From Bacillus licheniformis DSM 13 = ATCC 14580 (GTDB lineage Bacteria; Bacillota; Bacilli; Bacillales; Bacillaceae), in NCBI RefSeq assembly GCF_000011645.1, contig NC_006270.3:2291501-2355500 (forward strand): a stretch of 64,000 nucleotides of DNA, read 5' to 3'. The notes beneath the pieces were generated by a model. The model saw nothing but the letters and a program-made list of their open reading frames with translations, was not told where the DNA came from and searched no databases. Shown here one piece after another: positions 51,647 through 61,199 of the stretch (positions are counted from its first letter, which is position 1; every line of letters begins with the position of its first letter). The translations under genes were made by a program, and so were the position numbers.

Positions 51647-52841
51647 CTTGATTCACCTCTTCTTCCAACACCTTCATCAAGGTATGGACGTCTTTGTCTC
51701 CCCTGCCTGAAAGGCAGACGAGAACGCTTTTCTCTCTCGGCAGTTCTTTAGCGATTTCAAATGCTTTTGCCAATGCATGGGCGGATTCAATAGCCGGCAA
51801 AATGCCCTCAGTCTCTGTCAGCAGCCTTAATGCCGAGACCGCTTCATCATCTGTGACAGATTCATACGTGACGCGCCCTGTTTGATGAAGATGGGCGTGC
51901 TCGGGGCCGACTCCCGGATAATCAAGTCCGGCTGAGATGGAATAAGGCTCGATGATCTGTCCGTACTCGTCTTGAATCAAGTAGGTCAAAGAACCGTGGA
52001 TGACGCCTTTTGTACCCTTTGTGATCGTGGCCGCATGAAGAGGTGTGTCAACACCTTTTCCCGCAGCTTCGACTCCGATCAGTTCAACAGTTTCTTCAAT
52101 GAACGCGCTGAACATCCCGATCGCATTGCTTCCGCCTCCGACACAGGCGACAACTTTATCGGGGAGGCTTTGCTCCAATTGATAAAACTGCGCTTTCGCC
52201 TCTTCGCCGATCATCCGTTGAAATTCGCGGACGATATAAGGATACGGATGCGGCCCGACGACGGAACCGATCATGTAAAAATGGTCCTGGCAATGCTGAA
52301 CCCAGTAGCGGATCGCTTCGTTTGTAGCATCTTTTAATGTCCCGTTTCCGCTTGACACCGGGACGACCTCCGCTCCCAAGAGCTTCATCCGGAACACGTT
52401 CAGCGATTGTCTGGCAACATCTTCCTCCCCCATGAAGACGATGCATGATAAGCCGAACTTCGCGGCGACAGTCGCCGCCGCCACACCGTGCTGGCCTGCA
52501 CCGGTTTCAGCAATGAGCTTTGTTTTTCCCATTTTCTTGGCCAGGAGCGCCTGGCCGAGGGCATTGTTGATTTTGTGGGCGCCTGTATGGTTTAAATCTT
52601 CTCTTTTTAAGTAAATCTTCGCTCCGCCCAGCTGCTTAGTGAGCTGGTCTGCGAACGTCAAAGCCGTCGGCCTGCCTGAGTAGTCATTTAAAAGCTTTTG
52701 ATAATCCTTTTGAAATGAAGGGTCGTCTTTCAGTTCAAGAAACGCTTTTTCGATTTCTTCCAAAGGCTGCATGAGTGTTTCCGGGACGAATTTCCCGCCA
52801 AAATCACCAAACCTGCCTTGTTCATTCGGATATGAATACAT
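51615..52841 (-). CDS. trpB: TrpB, tryptophan synthase beta subunit
   Basis: A 408-residue PLP enzyme joining indole and serine. PLP lysine in REDLNHTGAHKINNALGQ, AETGAGQHGVA, and the phosphate loop CVGGGSNAIGMF. Overlaps trpF by 20 bases at its start and trpA by 32 at its end. Confidence 0.97.
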   Translation of the reverse strand: MYSYPNEQGRFGDFGGKFVPETLMQPLEEIEKAFLELKDDPSFQKDYQKLLNDYSGRPTALTFADQLTKQLGGAKIYLKREDLNHTGAHKINNALGQALLAKKMGKTKLIAETGAGQHGVAAATVAAKFGLSCIVFMGEEDVARQSLNVFRMKLLGAEVVPVSSGNGTLKDATNEAIRYWVQHCQDHFYMIGSVVGPHPYPYIVREFQRMIGEEAKAQFYQLEQSLPDKVVACVGGGSNAIGMFSAFIEETVELIGVEAAGKGVDTPLHAATITKGTKGVIHGSLTYLIQDEYGQIIEPYSISAGLDYPGVGPEHAHLHQTGRVTYESVTDDEAVSALRLLTETEGILPAIESAHALAKAFEIAKELPREKSVLVCLSGRGDKDVHTLMKVLEEEVNQDVQSEKTAVR

Positions 52842-53478
52842 GTTCGAACATCCTTTCTTCTAAAAGGCTGATCAGCTTTTCGCTTTTTCTGCCTCTTTCT
52901 TCGATTCCGCTTGCCAAGTCGATTCCCGGCGGACGCCGCTTTAAAAGATCTGCGATTGTGTCCGGGTTCACGCCTCCGGCGATAAACAGGCGCTTGCCTT
53001 CTCTTTGGGCTGCATCTATATACAGCGGGACGCTGTCCCACGAAAACGAAACTCCCGTTCCCCCTCTCATCCCTTTGACAGACGAGTCGATGACATACCC
53101 GTCGATGTAAGGTGCGAAAGAAGCCATGCTCTGTACGGTATCATTCCCGTGAGGGAGCGCCTTCCATATCTCGCAGTCTGTCATGCTTTTAAGCCGCTTG
53201 ATGTCTGCCGCCGTTTCATCTCCGTGAAGCTGGATCACGTCCAAGCCTGCATCTTTTACGATTTCAGCCATTCGGCTCATGTTTTCATTAACAAAAACGC
53301 CGACAAGCTTTTTACCTGGCGTATCCGTTTCGCCGCACCACCGTTTCACATCCGCCGGGTCTACCGACCGTTTGCTTTCGGCGAAAATAAATCCGAGATA
53401 ATCGGCTTTCGAGCGGGCTGTCACCTTTAAATCTTCCAATGAATGAATCCCGCAATATTTTAGACTCGGTTTCTTCAT
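52822..53478 (-). CDS. trpF: TrpF, phosphoribosylanthranilate isomerase
   Basis: A 218-residue TIM-barrel. Catalytic Cys in KYCGIHSLEDLK and Asp in YVIDSSVKGMRGGTG, plus FIAGGVNPDTI. The ATG at 53478 shares a base with the trpC stop (TGATG), preceded by GAGAGGA; the longer frame lies inside trpC and is rejected. Confidence 0.95.
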   Translation of the reverse strand: MKKPSLKYCGIHSLEDLKVTARSKADYLGFIFAESKRSVDPADVKRWCGETDTPGKKLVGVFVNENMSRMAEIVKDAGLDVIQLHGDETAADIKRLKSMTDCEIWKALPHGNDTVQSMASFAPYIDGYVIDSSVKGMRGGTGVSFSWDSVPLYIDAAQREGKRLFIAGGVNPDTIADLLKRRPPGIDLASGIEERGRKSEKLISLLEERMFEHVFISE

Positions 53479-54236
53479 CAGCCGTCCTCTCCGAATAACG
53501 CATAGACAGCCTTCAGCTGTGACGTCTCTCTCATCAGCGATTCGCCGACAAGCACGGCTTGGGCTCCGCACGTTTTTACAAAAGTCAGGTCTTCCGATTT
53601 TCCGATGCCGCTTTCGCTGATGAGAACGGTCCCCGGCGGAACGAGTTTCGCCATTCGCTCCGTTTGTCCGACGGTCGTTTCAAAGTTTTTTAGATTTCGA
53701 TTGTTTACGCCGATGATTTCGGGTGTAAAGACATTTAAAATGCCCTCAAGCGTCTCTTCGCCATGTACTTCGACGAGCACATCCATGCCTTTTTCAACGG
53801 CTTGCTGATAGAGTTCAAACAGCTTTTGCGGTTCAAGCGCTTCACCGATCAGCAGGATCGCATCCGCTCCGATGCGGTCCGCTTCTTCAACCTGAATGGA
53901 ATCAATGATAAAATCCTTGCGCAGCACAGGCAGGGAAACCGAGCGTTTCACATCTGACAAATAACTGTTCTTCCCTTGAAAAAAAGGTGTATCTGTCAGA
54001 ACAGACAAACAATCGGCTTTAGCCTGTTCGTATTGTTTTGCGATCTTGACGGGCTCAAAACCCTCCTGAATCACGCCTTTTGACGGAGAAGCTTTTTTCA
54101 CCTCCGCAATTAAAGCGACAAACCGGTTCGGAGAAAGGAGCGCTTTTTTAAATGACCGCTTTGGCAGTTTTAAATCTTCCGACAGCTTGATCTTTAGGAT
54201 GTCTTCTCGTTTTCTATCAATAATTTGATTAAGCAT
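53478..54236 (-). CDS. trpC: TrpC, indole-3-glycerol phosphate synthase
   Basis: A 252-residue TIM-barrel. LIAEVKKASPSKGVI, LSVLTDTPFFQGKNSYL, LRKDFIIDSIQVEEADRIGADAILLI and GVNNRNLKNFE are the family blocks holding the catalytic Glu and Lys. Overlaps trpD by 8 bases. Confidence 0.97.
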   Translation of the reverse strand: MLNQIIDRKREDILKIKLSEDLKLPKRSFKKALLSPNRFVALIAEVKKASPSKGVIQEGFEPVKIAKQYEQAKADCLSVLTDTPFFQGKNSYLSDVKRSVSLPVLRKDFIIDSIQVEEADRIGADAILLIGEALEPQKLFELYQQAVEKGMDVLVEVHGEETLEGILNVFTPEIIGVNNRNLKNFETTVGQTERMAKLVPPGTVLISESGIGKSEDLTFVKTCGAQAVLVGESLMRETSQLKAVYALFGEDG

Positions 54237-55245
54237 ACAACTCTTCCTCTTTCTGTTTTAATCGCTCCAGCTGATTGAGCGCTTCACCGCCAGCAACAGC
54301 TTCTAAAGCGAGCGCAACGCCCTCTTTTAAATCCGCTGCCTGTTCTGCGACGTATAAAGCGGCTCCGGCATTAAACGCTGCGATATGAACAGCCGAGTCC
54401 GGACCGCGGTTTTTCAAAATATCGACGATCAGACGGCCGCTTTCTTCAGGCGTCGCCACCTGAATGTCTCTCAGCCTTCCGAGAGGCAGTCCAACATCGC
54501 CCGGCTCGACGGTGTATTCGTATGTTTTGCCGCCTTTCAGTTCAATTACATCTGTCGGCGATGTGATCGACAGTTCATCAAGACCGTCCCGGCTCGAAAC
54601 AAACAATACGTGCTCCGGTTCAAACGCTTCAAGAGCGCGGGCCATAAGCTTTGCTTTTTCGATCGAGTAGACGCCGATCACCTGGCGTTTGGCCTTCATC
54701 GGGTTGCTGAGCGGGCCGAGCAGATTGAATACGGTTCTAAAAGCCAGATCCTTCCTCGCGCCTGCCACGTGCTTCATGGAAGAGTGATAGCTTGGCGCAT
54801 ACAGGAATCCCATATTTCGGCGTTCAATGCTCTTAATCGTTTCTTCAGGCGACGTCTGAATAGAAACGCCGAGATATTCGAGAACGTCAGCGCTCCCGCT
54901 TTTTGAAGAAACGGATCGATTACCGTGTTTTGCGATTTTTGCCCCGGCTGATGAAGCGATGATCGCAGCCGCTGTGGAAATGTTGAAGGTGGAGCTTCCG
55001 TCTCCTCCGGTTCCGCACGTATCAACAACATGTTCCGGTCCGTCTATTGTATGCGCCTGCTCCCGCATGGCTCTGACAAATCCCGTAATCTCTTCAGCCG
55101 TTTCTCCCCTGTAGGCGAGAACGGACAGGAGGCCTCCGATTTCCGCAGCGCTCAGCGAGCCGGTCATCATGTCGCGCATGATGCTGTGTGCCTCGATTTC
55201 ATTCAGTGTCCGTCCGTTAACGCATGATTTCAGCAGTTCGTTCAT
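54229..55245 (-). CDS. trpD: TrpD, anthranilate phosphoribosyltransferase
   Basis: 338 residues. PRPP-binding DTCGTGGDGSSTFNIST and KHGNRSVSSKSGSADVLE, plus GPLSNPMKAKRQVIGVY. Transfers phosphoribosyl to anthranilate. Overlaps trpE by 29 bases. Confidence 0.97.
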   Translation of the reverse strand: MNELLKSCVNGRTLNEIEAHSIMRDMMTGSLSAAEIGGLLSVLAYRGETAEEITGFVRAMREQAHTIDGPEHVVDTCGTGGDGSSTFNISTAAAIIASSAGAKIAKHGNRSVSSKSGSADVLEYLGVSIQTSPEETIKSIERRNMGFLYAPSYHSSMKHVAGARKDLAFRTVFNLLGPLSNPMKAKRQVIGVYSIEKAKLMARALEAFEPEHVLFVSSRDGLDELSITSPTDVIELKGGKTYEYTVEPGDVGLPLGRLRDIQVATPEESGRLIVDILKNRGPDSAVHIAAFNAGAALYVAEQAADLKEGVALALEAVAGGEALNQLERLKQKEEELYA

Positions 55246-56764
55246 TGCCGTCCTCCCCCTTTTCGAGAAACGTTTCTTCTGCGATTTGAATCGTTTTTAA
55301 CAGAGCCCCTGCTTTATTGCAGGTCTCTTCCCATTCTTTTTCAGGCACGGAGTCGGCTACGATGCCCGCCCCGGCCTGAATGGACGCCACTCCGTTTTTC
55401 ACGCTCATCGTCCGGATCGTGATGCACGAATCGATATTTCCGTCAAATCCGATGTAAGCAATGCATCCTCCGTATGTTTCCCTCGGTTCGGGCTCAAGCT
55501 CATTTAAAAGCTGAATCGCGCGGATTTTCGGAGCGCCGGTCAAAGTTCCGGCCGGAAATGCGCTCATTAAAGCGTCAACCGGGTGGACACCCGCTTTTAA
55601 AGTGCCGGTTACGATCGAAATGATGTGCATGACGTGCGAAAAGGAAACGATTTTCGTAAACTCGGGCACTTGGACAGACCCGTACTCAGCTACTCTGCCG
55701 ATATCATTTCTCGCCAAATCGACAAGCATGTAATGCTCCGCTTTTTCTTTCTCATCAGCCAATAGTTCTTTTTCAAGCCGCTTATCCTCAGCCTGATCAC
55801 CGCCCCTTTTCCTTGTGCCGGCGATCGGATGGATTTCAAGATGGCCGTTTTGAACATGGATCAGACGTTCGGGCGAGCTTCCGACGAGATCGCGGTCAGG
55901 AAGCCTCATGTAGTACATGTACGGGGACGGGTTGATCATTCTCAGCACTCTGTATAACTCAAAAGAACCGACCTTCACCGGAATGTCGAACCTTTGCGAA
56001 AGGACGCCTTGAAAAATGTCTCCCGCTTTAATGTATTCTTTCAAGCGATCGACATCGGCCAAAAACCGGGATTTCTCATATGTTGATTGAATCCCTTCAA
56101 AGCTGGGGGCCGTGTGCCGTCCTTGCGGAAGAAACAGCTCTTTCGGCGTTTTCCGGTCTGACAGCCTGTGTGTAAGCTGCTTGAGCTCTTCTTTCCCCTT
56201 TTTGAAAATGCGGCGCTTTTCCTCCCTATTTTCACTGCCTTCAAGCCTTGTATAGTGGATGAAATGCAGCTTTTTCAGTTCGTGATCATAAGCGATCATC
56301 GTCCGGCAGACAAACAGGAGGCATTTTGCCATTTCCGTTTCTTTGCTGTGCCCTTTGATGGACGGTTCAATGAGCGGCATTAAATCGTAGCTTAAATAGC
56401 CGACCGCTCCTCCTGTAAACGGGATGTCGAGCTCAGGCGCTTTGATCGAATACGTCTCCGACATCCATTCGAGAACGTCTTTTAACTGTGAAGCCGAATA
56501 AAGCTTCTTCTGCTTTTGATCGCAGGCGTGAAACCGGCCGCGTTCTTCTTTGATCGTCAAAAAGGGGTCAAGGCCGATGAAAGAATATCTTGACCATGCA
56601 GAGGTTTCATCCTGGCTTTCCAGCAAATAGACGATGTCTTCCTGCAGCTTCTCGACCAATTGAACGGGCGTCAGCGTATCGACGGAAAAACTCTCAATAA
56701 TCGGTATCGTTTTAAAGTGTGAAGAATCCTCTGAAAAAGAGGCAAAATCGGTTTGCAGACTCAA
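55217..56764 (-). CDS. trpE: TrpE, anthranilate synthase component I
   Basis: 515 residues, same length as B. subtilis TrpE. Chorismate-binding core: HPIAGTRKRGGDQAEDKRL, DLARNDIGRV, FPAGTLTGAPKIRAI and AGAGIVADSVPEKEWEE; N-terminal tryptophan feedback site LLESQDE. No trpG lies in the operon; in B. subtilis the amidotransferase subunit PabA/TrpG is encoded in the folate operon. The start is TTG, with its GGGAGTGAG ribosome binding site in a hairpin. The leader is TRAP-controlled. Confidence 0.96.
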   Translation of the reverse strand: MSLQTDFASFSEDSSHFKTIPIIESFSVDTLTPVQLVEKLQEDIVYLLESQDETSAWSRYSFIGLDPFLTIKEERGRFHACDQKQKKLYSASQLKDVLEWMSETYSIKAPELDIPFTGGAVGYLSYDLMPLIEPSIKGHSKETEMAKCLLFVCRTMIAYDHELKKLHFIHYTRLEGSENREEKRRIFKKGKEELKQLTHRLSDRKTPKELFLPQGRHTAPSFEGIQSTYEKSRFLADVDRLKEYIKAGDIFQGVLSQRFDIPVKVGSFELYRVLRMINPSPYMYYMRLPDRDLVGSSPERLIHVQNGHLEIHPIAGTRKRGGDQAEDKRLEKELLADEKEKAEHYMLVDLARNDIGRVAEYGSVQVPEFTKIVSFSHVMHIISIVTGTLKAGVHPVDALMSAFPAGTLTGAPKIRAIQLLNELEPEPRETYGGCIAYIGFDGNIDSCITIRTMSVKNGVASIQAGAGIVADSVPEKEWEETCNKAGALLKTIQIAEETFLEKGEDGNERTAEIMR

Positions 56765-56838
56765 CTATCTCTCACTCCCTTTCAGGCGGAGAGAATGAGA
56801 AGAAGGCCTTTAGAGGACAAATGATTGAATTGACGAGG

Positions 56839-56878
56839 GGAAAACGAAACAAACCCAAAAGAACAGCGTCTTTTGGGT
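56839..56878 (-). terminator. trp leader attenuator terminator
   Basis: ACCCAAAAGA-loop-TCTTTTGGGT followed by a T-rich stretch on the minus strand. Its 5' arm overlaps the CATTCTACCC antiterminator strand, which can pair with GGGTAGA inside the TRAP repeats. Confidence 0.92.
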
Positions 56879-56898
56879 AGAATGAATAAACGTTTTGT

Positions 56899-56964
56899 CT
56901 CAACTCAGCTCATCTCAACTCATTCTCAATCTACCCTAGTCTCATACTCAGCTTTTCTAAACTA
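56899..56964 (-). promoter_or_regulatory. TRAP binding site in the trp leader
   Basis: Twelve NAG triplets in the transcript (8 GAG, 4 UAG). Ten are regularly spaced by 2-3 bases (56899-56949) and two more UAG (56957-56964) follow after a 7-base gap on the 5' side. Trp-bound TRAP wraps this region, blocks the antiterminator and forces termination. A trpE ribosome-binding-site hairpin (CTCATTCTC/GGGAGTGAG) lies further downstream. Confidence 0.93.
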
Positions 56965-57003
56965 AAACCCATACACACTCCTGTGTATTTCAAGGTTTCT
57001 ACA

Positions 57004-57033
57004 ATCGTATTACAATTCAGTATTTTTTGTCAA
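57004..57033 (-). promoter_or_regulatory. trp operon promoter
   Basis: TTGACA, 18-bp spacer, TACGAT on the minus strand. The -35 lies in the last codons of aroH; transcription would begin just before the leader's 5' stem-loop. Confidence 0.78.
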
Positions 57034-57393
57034 TGATAAATCAGGTCTGAGCGTTACTGCATTTTCCAAATAAACATGGCGGACTTCATCCTGCCGCATA
57101 TCCGTCTGTACCGTCATCATCACTCTGATGCATTTTTTAAGGCCGTGTTCAACATCCATTTCCTGCATGCACATGACGGGCACATGCTGCCAGCCGTCAA
57201 ACGTTCTGACGACCTTCGCGGGAAAAGCAGCGTGTATATCGGAAGTAGCAGAAATTAAGATCTGTACGACTTGTTCAGGTTTGAGTCGATTTTCATCGAT
57301 CATTTTTCCGATCAGCTGCTTCGTCCGCTCCGTAATGTCTTTTTCTGTATCCCGGTCAATGGTCGTCGCTCCCCGAATACCGCGCATCATCAT
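57010..57393 (-). CDS. aroH: AroH, chorismate mutase
   Basis: 127 residues, same length as the trimeric B. subtilis chorismate mutase. [16 protein letters not shown] (with the active-site Arg7), [24 protein letters not shown] and the C-terminal [13 protein letters not shown]. Converts chorismate to prephenate. The ATG at 57393 is ten bases after GGAGGGAG and overlaps the aroB stop (ATGA). Confidence 0.97.
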
Positions 57394-58478
57394 TTGTCTC
57401 CCTCCAATCTCCACATATTCAGCCATCGTTCGATTTCTTCGGCTTTAAAGGAGTGCAGCCGCACACTGCCGATCTTATCCAGAAGGACAAACTGAATGAT
57501 GCCTCCGCGTGTTTTTTTATCGTTCATCATTCGATAGATAAGGGCTTCTGTTGAAACTTCGCGTTTCACGCTTTCCGGATAGCCGAGATTTTTCAGCCAG
57601 GCGGCGATTTTCGTACGGTCAACAGGACAATTCAGCACCTTCTCGCTGACAAACAAAGCAAATTGCATGCCTAAAGCGACGGCATCGCCATGGGTGATCT
57701 CTCCGTAGCCGTATTCGGCTTCAACGGCGTGGCCAAGCGTATGCCCGAAGTTCAAATAGGCCCTGATTCCCTGTTCGCGTTCGTCTTGTGAGACAACTTC
57801 CGCTTTAATCGAAATGCCTTTGTAAACCATTTCACTGAGCTGGCCGGTCGTAATCGCTTCTATTGAATCAAGTTTAAGCAATTCGTTCAAGAAAGATTCA
57901 TCACGGATAAATGCGTGCTTAATGACTTCCGCAAGACCTGAACGCATTTCTTTTTCCGGAAGCGTGCTCAGGCATTCGGTGTCATATACCACCGCCTTCG
58001 GCTGATGAAAAGCGCCGATTAAGTTTTTTCCGAGCGGGTGATTAATGGCCACTTTCCCTCCGACTGCGCTGTCATGAGACAGCAGAGTCGTTGGGAATTG
58101 CACATAATCGATGCCCCTCATAAAAGTTGAAGCGACGAATCCTGCAAGATCGCCGACAACACCGCCGCCCAGCGCCACAATGCATGACGAGCGGTCAAGG
58201 TGAAATTGAATGGCTTCCGTCTGGAGCTTCATAAACATATCGATGGATTTGGCCTGCTCGCCGCTTGGCACCGCAACCTTTTTGACGGGCCATTTGCTGC
58301 GGAGAAGACTGAACAGCTCTTCTCCATAGCGTTTATCAACTTCTTCGTCGGTGATCAAAAGCAGTTTCGTCATCGGAAGGTTCAAGGATGACAAAAGCTC
58401 TGCCGCGTTTTTTCTAATGCCTCCCCCGATGAATACCGGGTAGGACAAAGAAGCGGTTTCGATTTGAAGTGATTTCAT
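57390..58478 (-). CDS. aroB: AroB, 3-dehydroquinate synthase
   Basis: A 362-residue NAD- and Zn-dependent enzyme. [49 protein letters not shown] is the core, and [11 protein letters not shown] supplies metal-binding histidines. Converts DAHP to dehydroquinate. Start overlaps the aroF stop by one base (TAATG). Confidence 0.97.
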
Positions 58479-59650
58479 TAAAACTCCCTCGCAAGCTTTC
58501 TCATTTTCTCAACATTTTCAGCGATCCGGTCCATTTGGTCAACGCCAAACTGCTCGACGATCGCATTTGCGATTTCCCATGCAACAACCGCTTCAGCCAC
58601 CACGCTTGCGGCAGGGACAGCGCAGGAGTCGGAACGCTCGATGCTCGCTGTAAACGGCTCTTTTGTCTCGATATCAACGCTTTTAAGCGGTTTGTATAAC
58701 GTTGGAATCGGCTTCATCACACCTCTGACGACAATCGGCATTCCCGTTGTCATTCCGCCTTCAAGACCGCCGAGACGGTTTGTTGCCCGCGTATAGCCTT
58801 TTTCTTCGTCCCAGATGATTTCGTCATGGACTTCACTGCCGTTTTTGCGTGCGGCTTCAAAGCCGATGCCGAATTCAACCCCTTTAAAAGCATTGATGCT
58901 CAGTACGGCGGCTGCAAGCTTGCTGTCGAGTTTTCGGTCGTAATGGACATAGCTGCCGACTCCTACCGGCACCCCTTCAACTATCACCTCGACGATTCCG
59001 CCGATCGAATCCCCATTTGCTTTTGCTTCATCGATCGCGTCCATCATTTTCCTGCCCGCTTCTTCGTCATAGCATCTGACAGGGGACTCTTCGGTTACTT
59101 TTTTCAAGTTTTCGATAGATTCGTAATTTGTTTTTTCAGCTTTTACTCCGCCGATCTCCAGCACGTGGCCGGCCACTTGAATGCCGAGCTGGGAAAGGAT
59201 CTTTTTGGCGACGGCTCCTGCCGCTACACGGACGGTCGTTTCTCTGGCAGATGAACGTTCAAGCACGTTGCGCATGTCTCTGTGCCCGTATTTGATCGCG
59301 CCGTTCAAATCGGCGTGCCCCGGTCTCGGCCTTGAAATCTGTCGTTTCATTTCGCTTTCTTCTTCAGCCGTGATCGGCTCTGAACCCATGATTTTCGTCC
59401 AGTGTTTCCAGTCATTGTTTTCGACGACGAGAGCGATCGGCGATCCAAGAGAACGCCCGTGTCTTACACCGCTTGTGATCCGCGCCTGGTCTTTTTCGAT
59501 TTGCATCCGGCGTCCGCGGCCGTGGCCTTTTTGACGTCTTTGAAGCTCGTAATCGATGTCTTCTTTTGTGATATAAAGCCCCGCTGGGACTCCTTCGATA
59601 ATTGTCGTAAGCTGCGGACCGTGAGATTCACCGGCTGTTAAATACCTCAT
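58478..59650 (-). CDS. aroF: AroF (AroC-type), chorismate synthase
   Basis: 390 residues, same length as the B. subtilis protein named AroF. Signature motifs [45 protein letters not shown] and the FMN/EPSP-site [15 protein letters not shown]. Makes chorismate from EPSP. First gene of the aro/trp supraoperon. Confidence 0.97.
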
Positions 59651-59692
59651 GCTTTCGTTCTCCCTTCATCACATTAACGCTTTTAAGTAAAA

Positions 59693-59721
59693 CTATAACA
59701 TAACCCTTTATAAAAAGTCAG
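59693..59721 (-). promoter_or_regulatory. promoter of the aro supraoperon (aroF)
   Basis: CTGACT, 17-bp spacer, TATAGT on the minus strand, directly after the cheR stop codon. Confidence 0.65.
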
Positions 59722-60489
59722 CTAACTTTTTTGATAGAAAAACGTATCTGTCGATTGAAAACCGTATTTTTCCGGATTGAAGATCTGTTCCGTGCTTCCG
59801 ACAAACAAAATCCCCTTATTCTTCAGGCTGCCGCTGAACTTATGATAGATCTTCTCTTTTGCTTCCTCCGTAAAATAAATGAGCACATTGCGGCATACGA
59901 TGATATCAAAATCTTTCTCATACGGATCAGCCAGTAAATTGTGCTTTTGAAAGCGGATGTTTTTCCTGATCTCGTCTTTGACTTTAAAGCGGTTTCCGTC
60001 TTGCGTAAAATAAAGTTCTTTCATCTCTTTCGGCACTTCCTGCAGGGACCTTTCCTGATATACGCCTTCTTTCGCTTTCTGAAGGACTTTGTCATCGATA
60101 TCTGTTGCGATAATCTGATAGTCTGTGAGGCCTTTCTGTCTGCTTAAAATCATTGATAATGTATAAGGCTCTTCCCCGGTTGAACAAGCCGCGCTCCAAA
60201 CTTTCAGCGTTTTCGCAGGCTTTAAAAGCGGCAGGATCGTTTTTTCGAGAACCTCCCACCTCTTATAGTTTCTGTAAAATTCTGAAACATTGATTGTCAT
60301 TCTGTCCAATGTTTCCTGCAGAAGAGCTTCATTCTTTTCTAAAGCGAGCGCAAACTCGCGGAAATCGCCGTATCCTTTTTTCTCATATAGAGACGTCAGT
60401 CTTCTTTTCATTTGCGCCTCTTTGTACAATGCCAAATCCACACCAGTCATTTTTTTCCATTTATCAACAAAGAAACTGTAATTGTCCAT
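59722..60489 (-). CDS. cheR: CheR, chemoreceptor glutamate methyltransferase
   Basis: A 255-residue SAM-dependent methyltransferase that methylates receptor glutamates. An N-terminal helical domain (DLALYKEAQMKRRLTSLYEKKGY) is followed by the Rossmann core with VWSAACSTGEEPYTLSMIL and FDIIVCRNVLIYFTEEAKEKI. Located between ndk and aroF as in B. subtilis. TAGGAGAG precedes the ATG. Confidence 0.96.
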   Translation of the reverse strand: MDNYSFFVDKWKKMTGVDLALYKEAQMKRRLTSLYEKKGYGDFREFALALEKNEALLQETLDRMTINVSEFYRNYKRWEVLEKTILPLLKPAKTLKVWSAACSTGEEPYTLSMILSRQKGLTDYQIIATDIDDKVLQKAKEGVYQERSLQEVPKEMKELYFTQDGNRFKVKDEIRKNIRFQKHNLLADPYEKDFDIIVCRNVLIYFTEEAKEKIYHKFSGSLKNKGILFVGSTEQIFNPEKYGFQSTDTFFYQKS

Positions 60490-60525
60490 GTTTTCTCTCC
60501 TAATCGTCGTGCTGATATGAGTACA

Positions 60526-60564
60526 ATTATAGCTTGTTTTCTTTTAAATTTGTATCTTTAAAAG
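60526..60564 (-). promoter_or_regulatory. cheR promoter region with inverted repeat
   Basis: A TATAAT -10 (60526-60531) lies 37 bp upstream of cheR with no good -35. A perfect 8+8 inverted repeat CTTTTAAA-N8-TTTAAAAG (60541-60564) covers the -35 position. Confidence 0.5.
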
Positions 60565-60602
60565 AAAAAAGCCCGCCCGCCGGCAGCCATTCTATTCCAT
60601 AT

Positions 60603-60630
60603 AAAAAAATCAGCTTTTCAGCTGATTTTT
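60603..60630 (-). terminator. terminator of ndk
   Basis: AAAAATCAGCT-loop-AGCTGATTTTT with a T-run on the minus strand at the ndk stop codon. Confidence 0.88.
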
Positions 60631-61075
60631 AGTAAATCCATTGATTCATTAATTTCTCGTCTTCAACAAGTTCGTCCTCTTTAAAAAACAAGTTGATTTC
60701 GCGTGCTGCACTTTCAGGAGAATCTGAACCGTGAATGATATTTTTTCCGACAAACATGCCGAAGTCTCCGCGGATTGTACCTGGAAGCGCTTCCTTAGGG
60801 TTCGTCTTCCCGATCAGCTGTCTGGCGACCGCGATTGCGTCCTCGCCTTCCCATACCATGGCGAATACCGGGCCTGAAGTAATAAAGTCGACAAGTTCGC
60901 CGAAAAACGGTTTCCCGTTATGTTCTTTATAATGCTCGCCTGCCGTCTCTTCTGAGACCTTCATCAGCTTGGCTCCGATTAATTGTAAGCCCTTACGTTC
61001 GAATCTTAACAAAATTTCGCCGATCAGCTGACGCTGAACGCCGTCAGGTTTTACCATCACAAAGGTTTTTTCCAT
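60629..61075 (-). CDS. ndk: Ndk, nucleoside diphosphate kinase
   Basis: 148 residues. MVKPDGVQRQLIGEI at the N-terminus; the phosphorylated histidine is in NIIHGSDSPESAAREI. Balances NTP pools. The ribosome binding site GGGGTGGAG lies in one arm of a long inverted repeat that flanks a promoter. Confidence 0.97.
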   Translation of the reverse strand: MEKTFVMVKPDGVQRQLIGEILLRFERKGLQLIGAKLMKVSEETAGEHYKEHNGKPFFGELVDFITSGPVFAMVWEGEDAIAVARQLIGKTNPKEALPGTIRGDFGMFVGKNIIHGSDSPESAAREINLFFKEDELVEDEKLMNQWIY

Positions 61076-61080
61076 AGTCG

Positions 61081-61170
61081 ATTCTCCACCCCGCTAATAT
61101 GTATAGGCTTTCAACACTACAACAGAAATATAGCATTTTTCAAACAATTAATCAATAAAGGGTGGAGAAT
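61081..61170 (-). promoter_or_regulatory. ndk promoter flanked by an 11-bp inverted repeat hiding its ribosome binding site
   Basis: Perfect arms ATTCTCCACCC (61081-61091) and GGGTGGAGAAT (61160-61170) enclose TTGATT-N17-TATATT (61127-61155, minus strand). The arm next to ndk contains its ribosome binding site; a further 5-bp pairing (AGTCG/CGACT) extends the stem past an 11-nt bulge. Transcripts started at this promoter lack the upstream arm; read-through from hepT includes it. Confidence 0.65.
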
Positions 61171-61199
61171 ATTCATACTTTCGACTCATTTGACGTTTT

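Noticed and set aside
54385..54906. 173-codon plus-strand frame opposite trpD
   Set aside because: Antisense shadow of trpD with no start signals.
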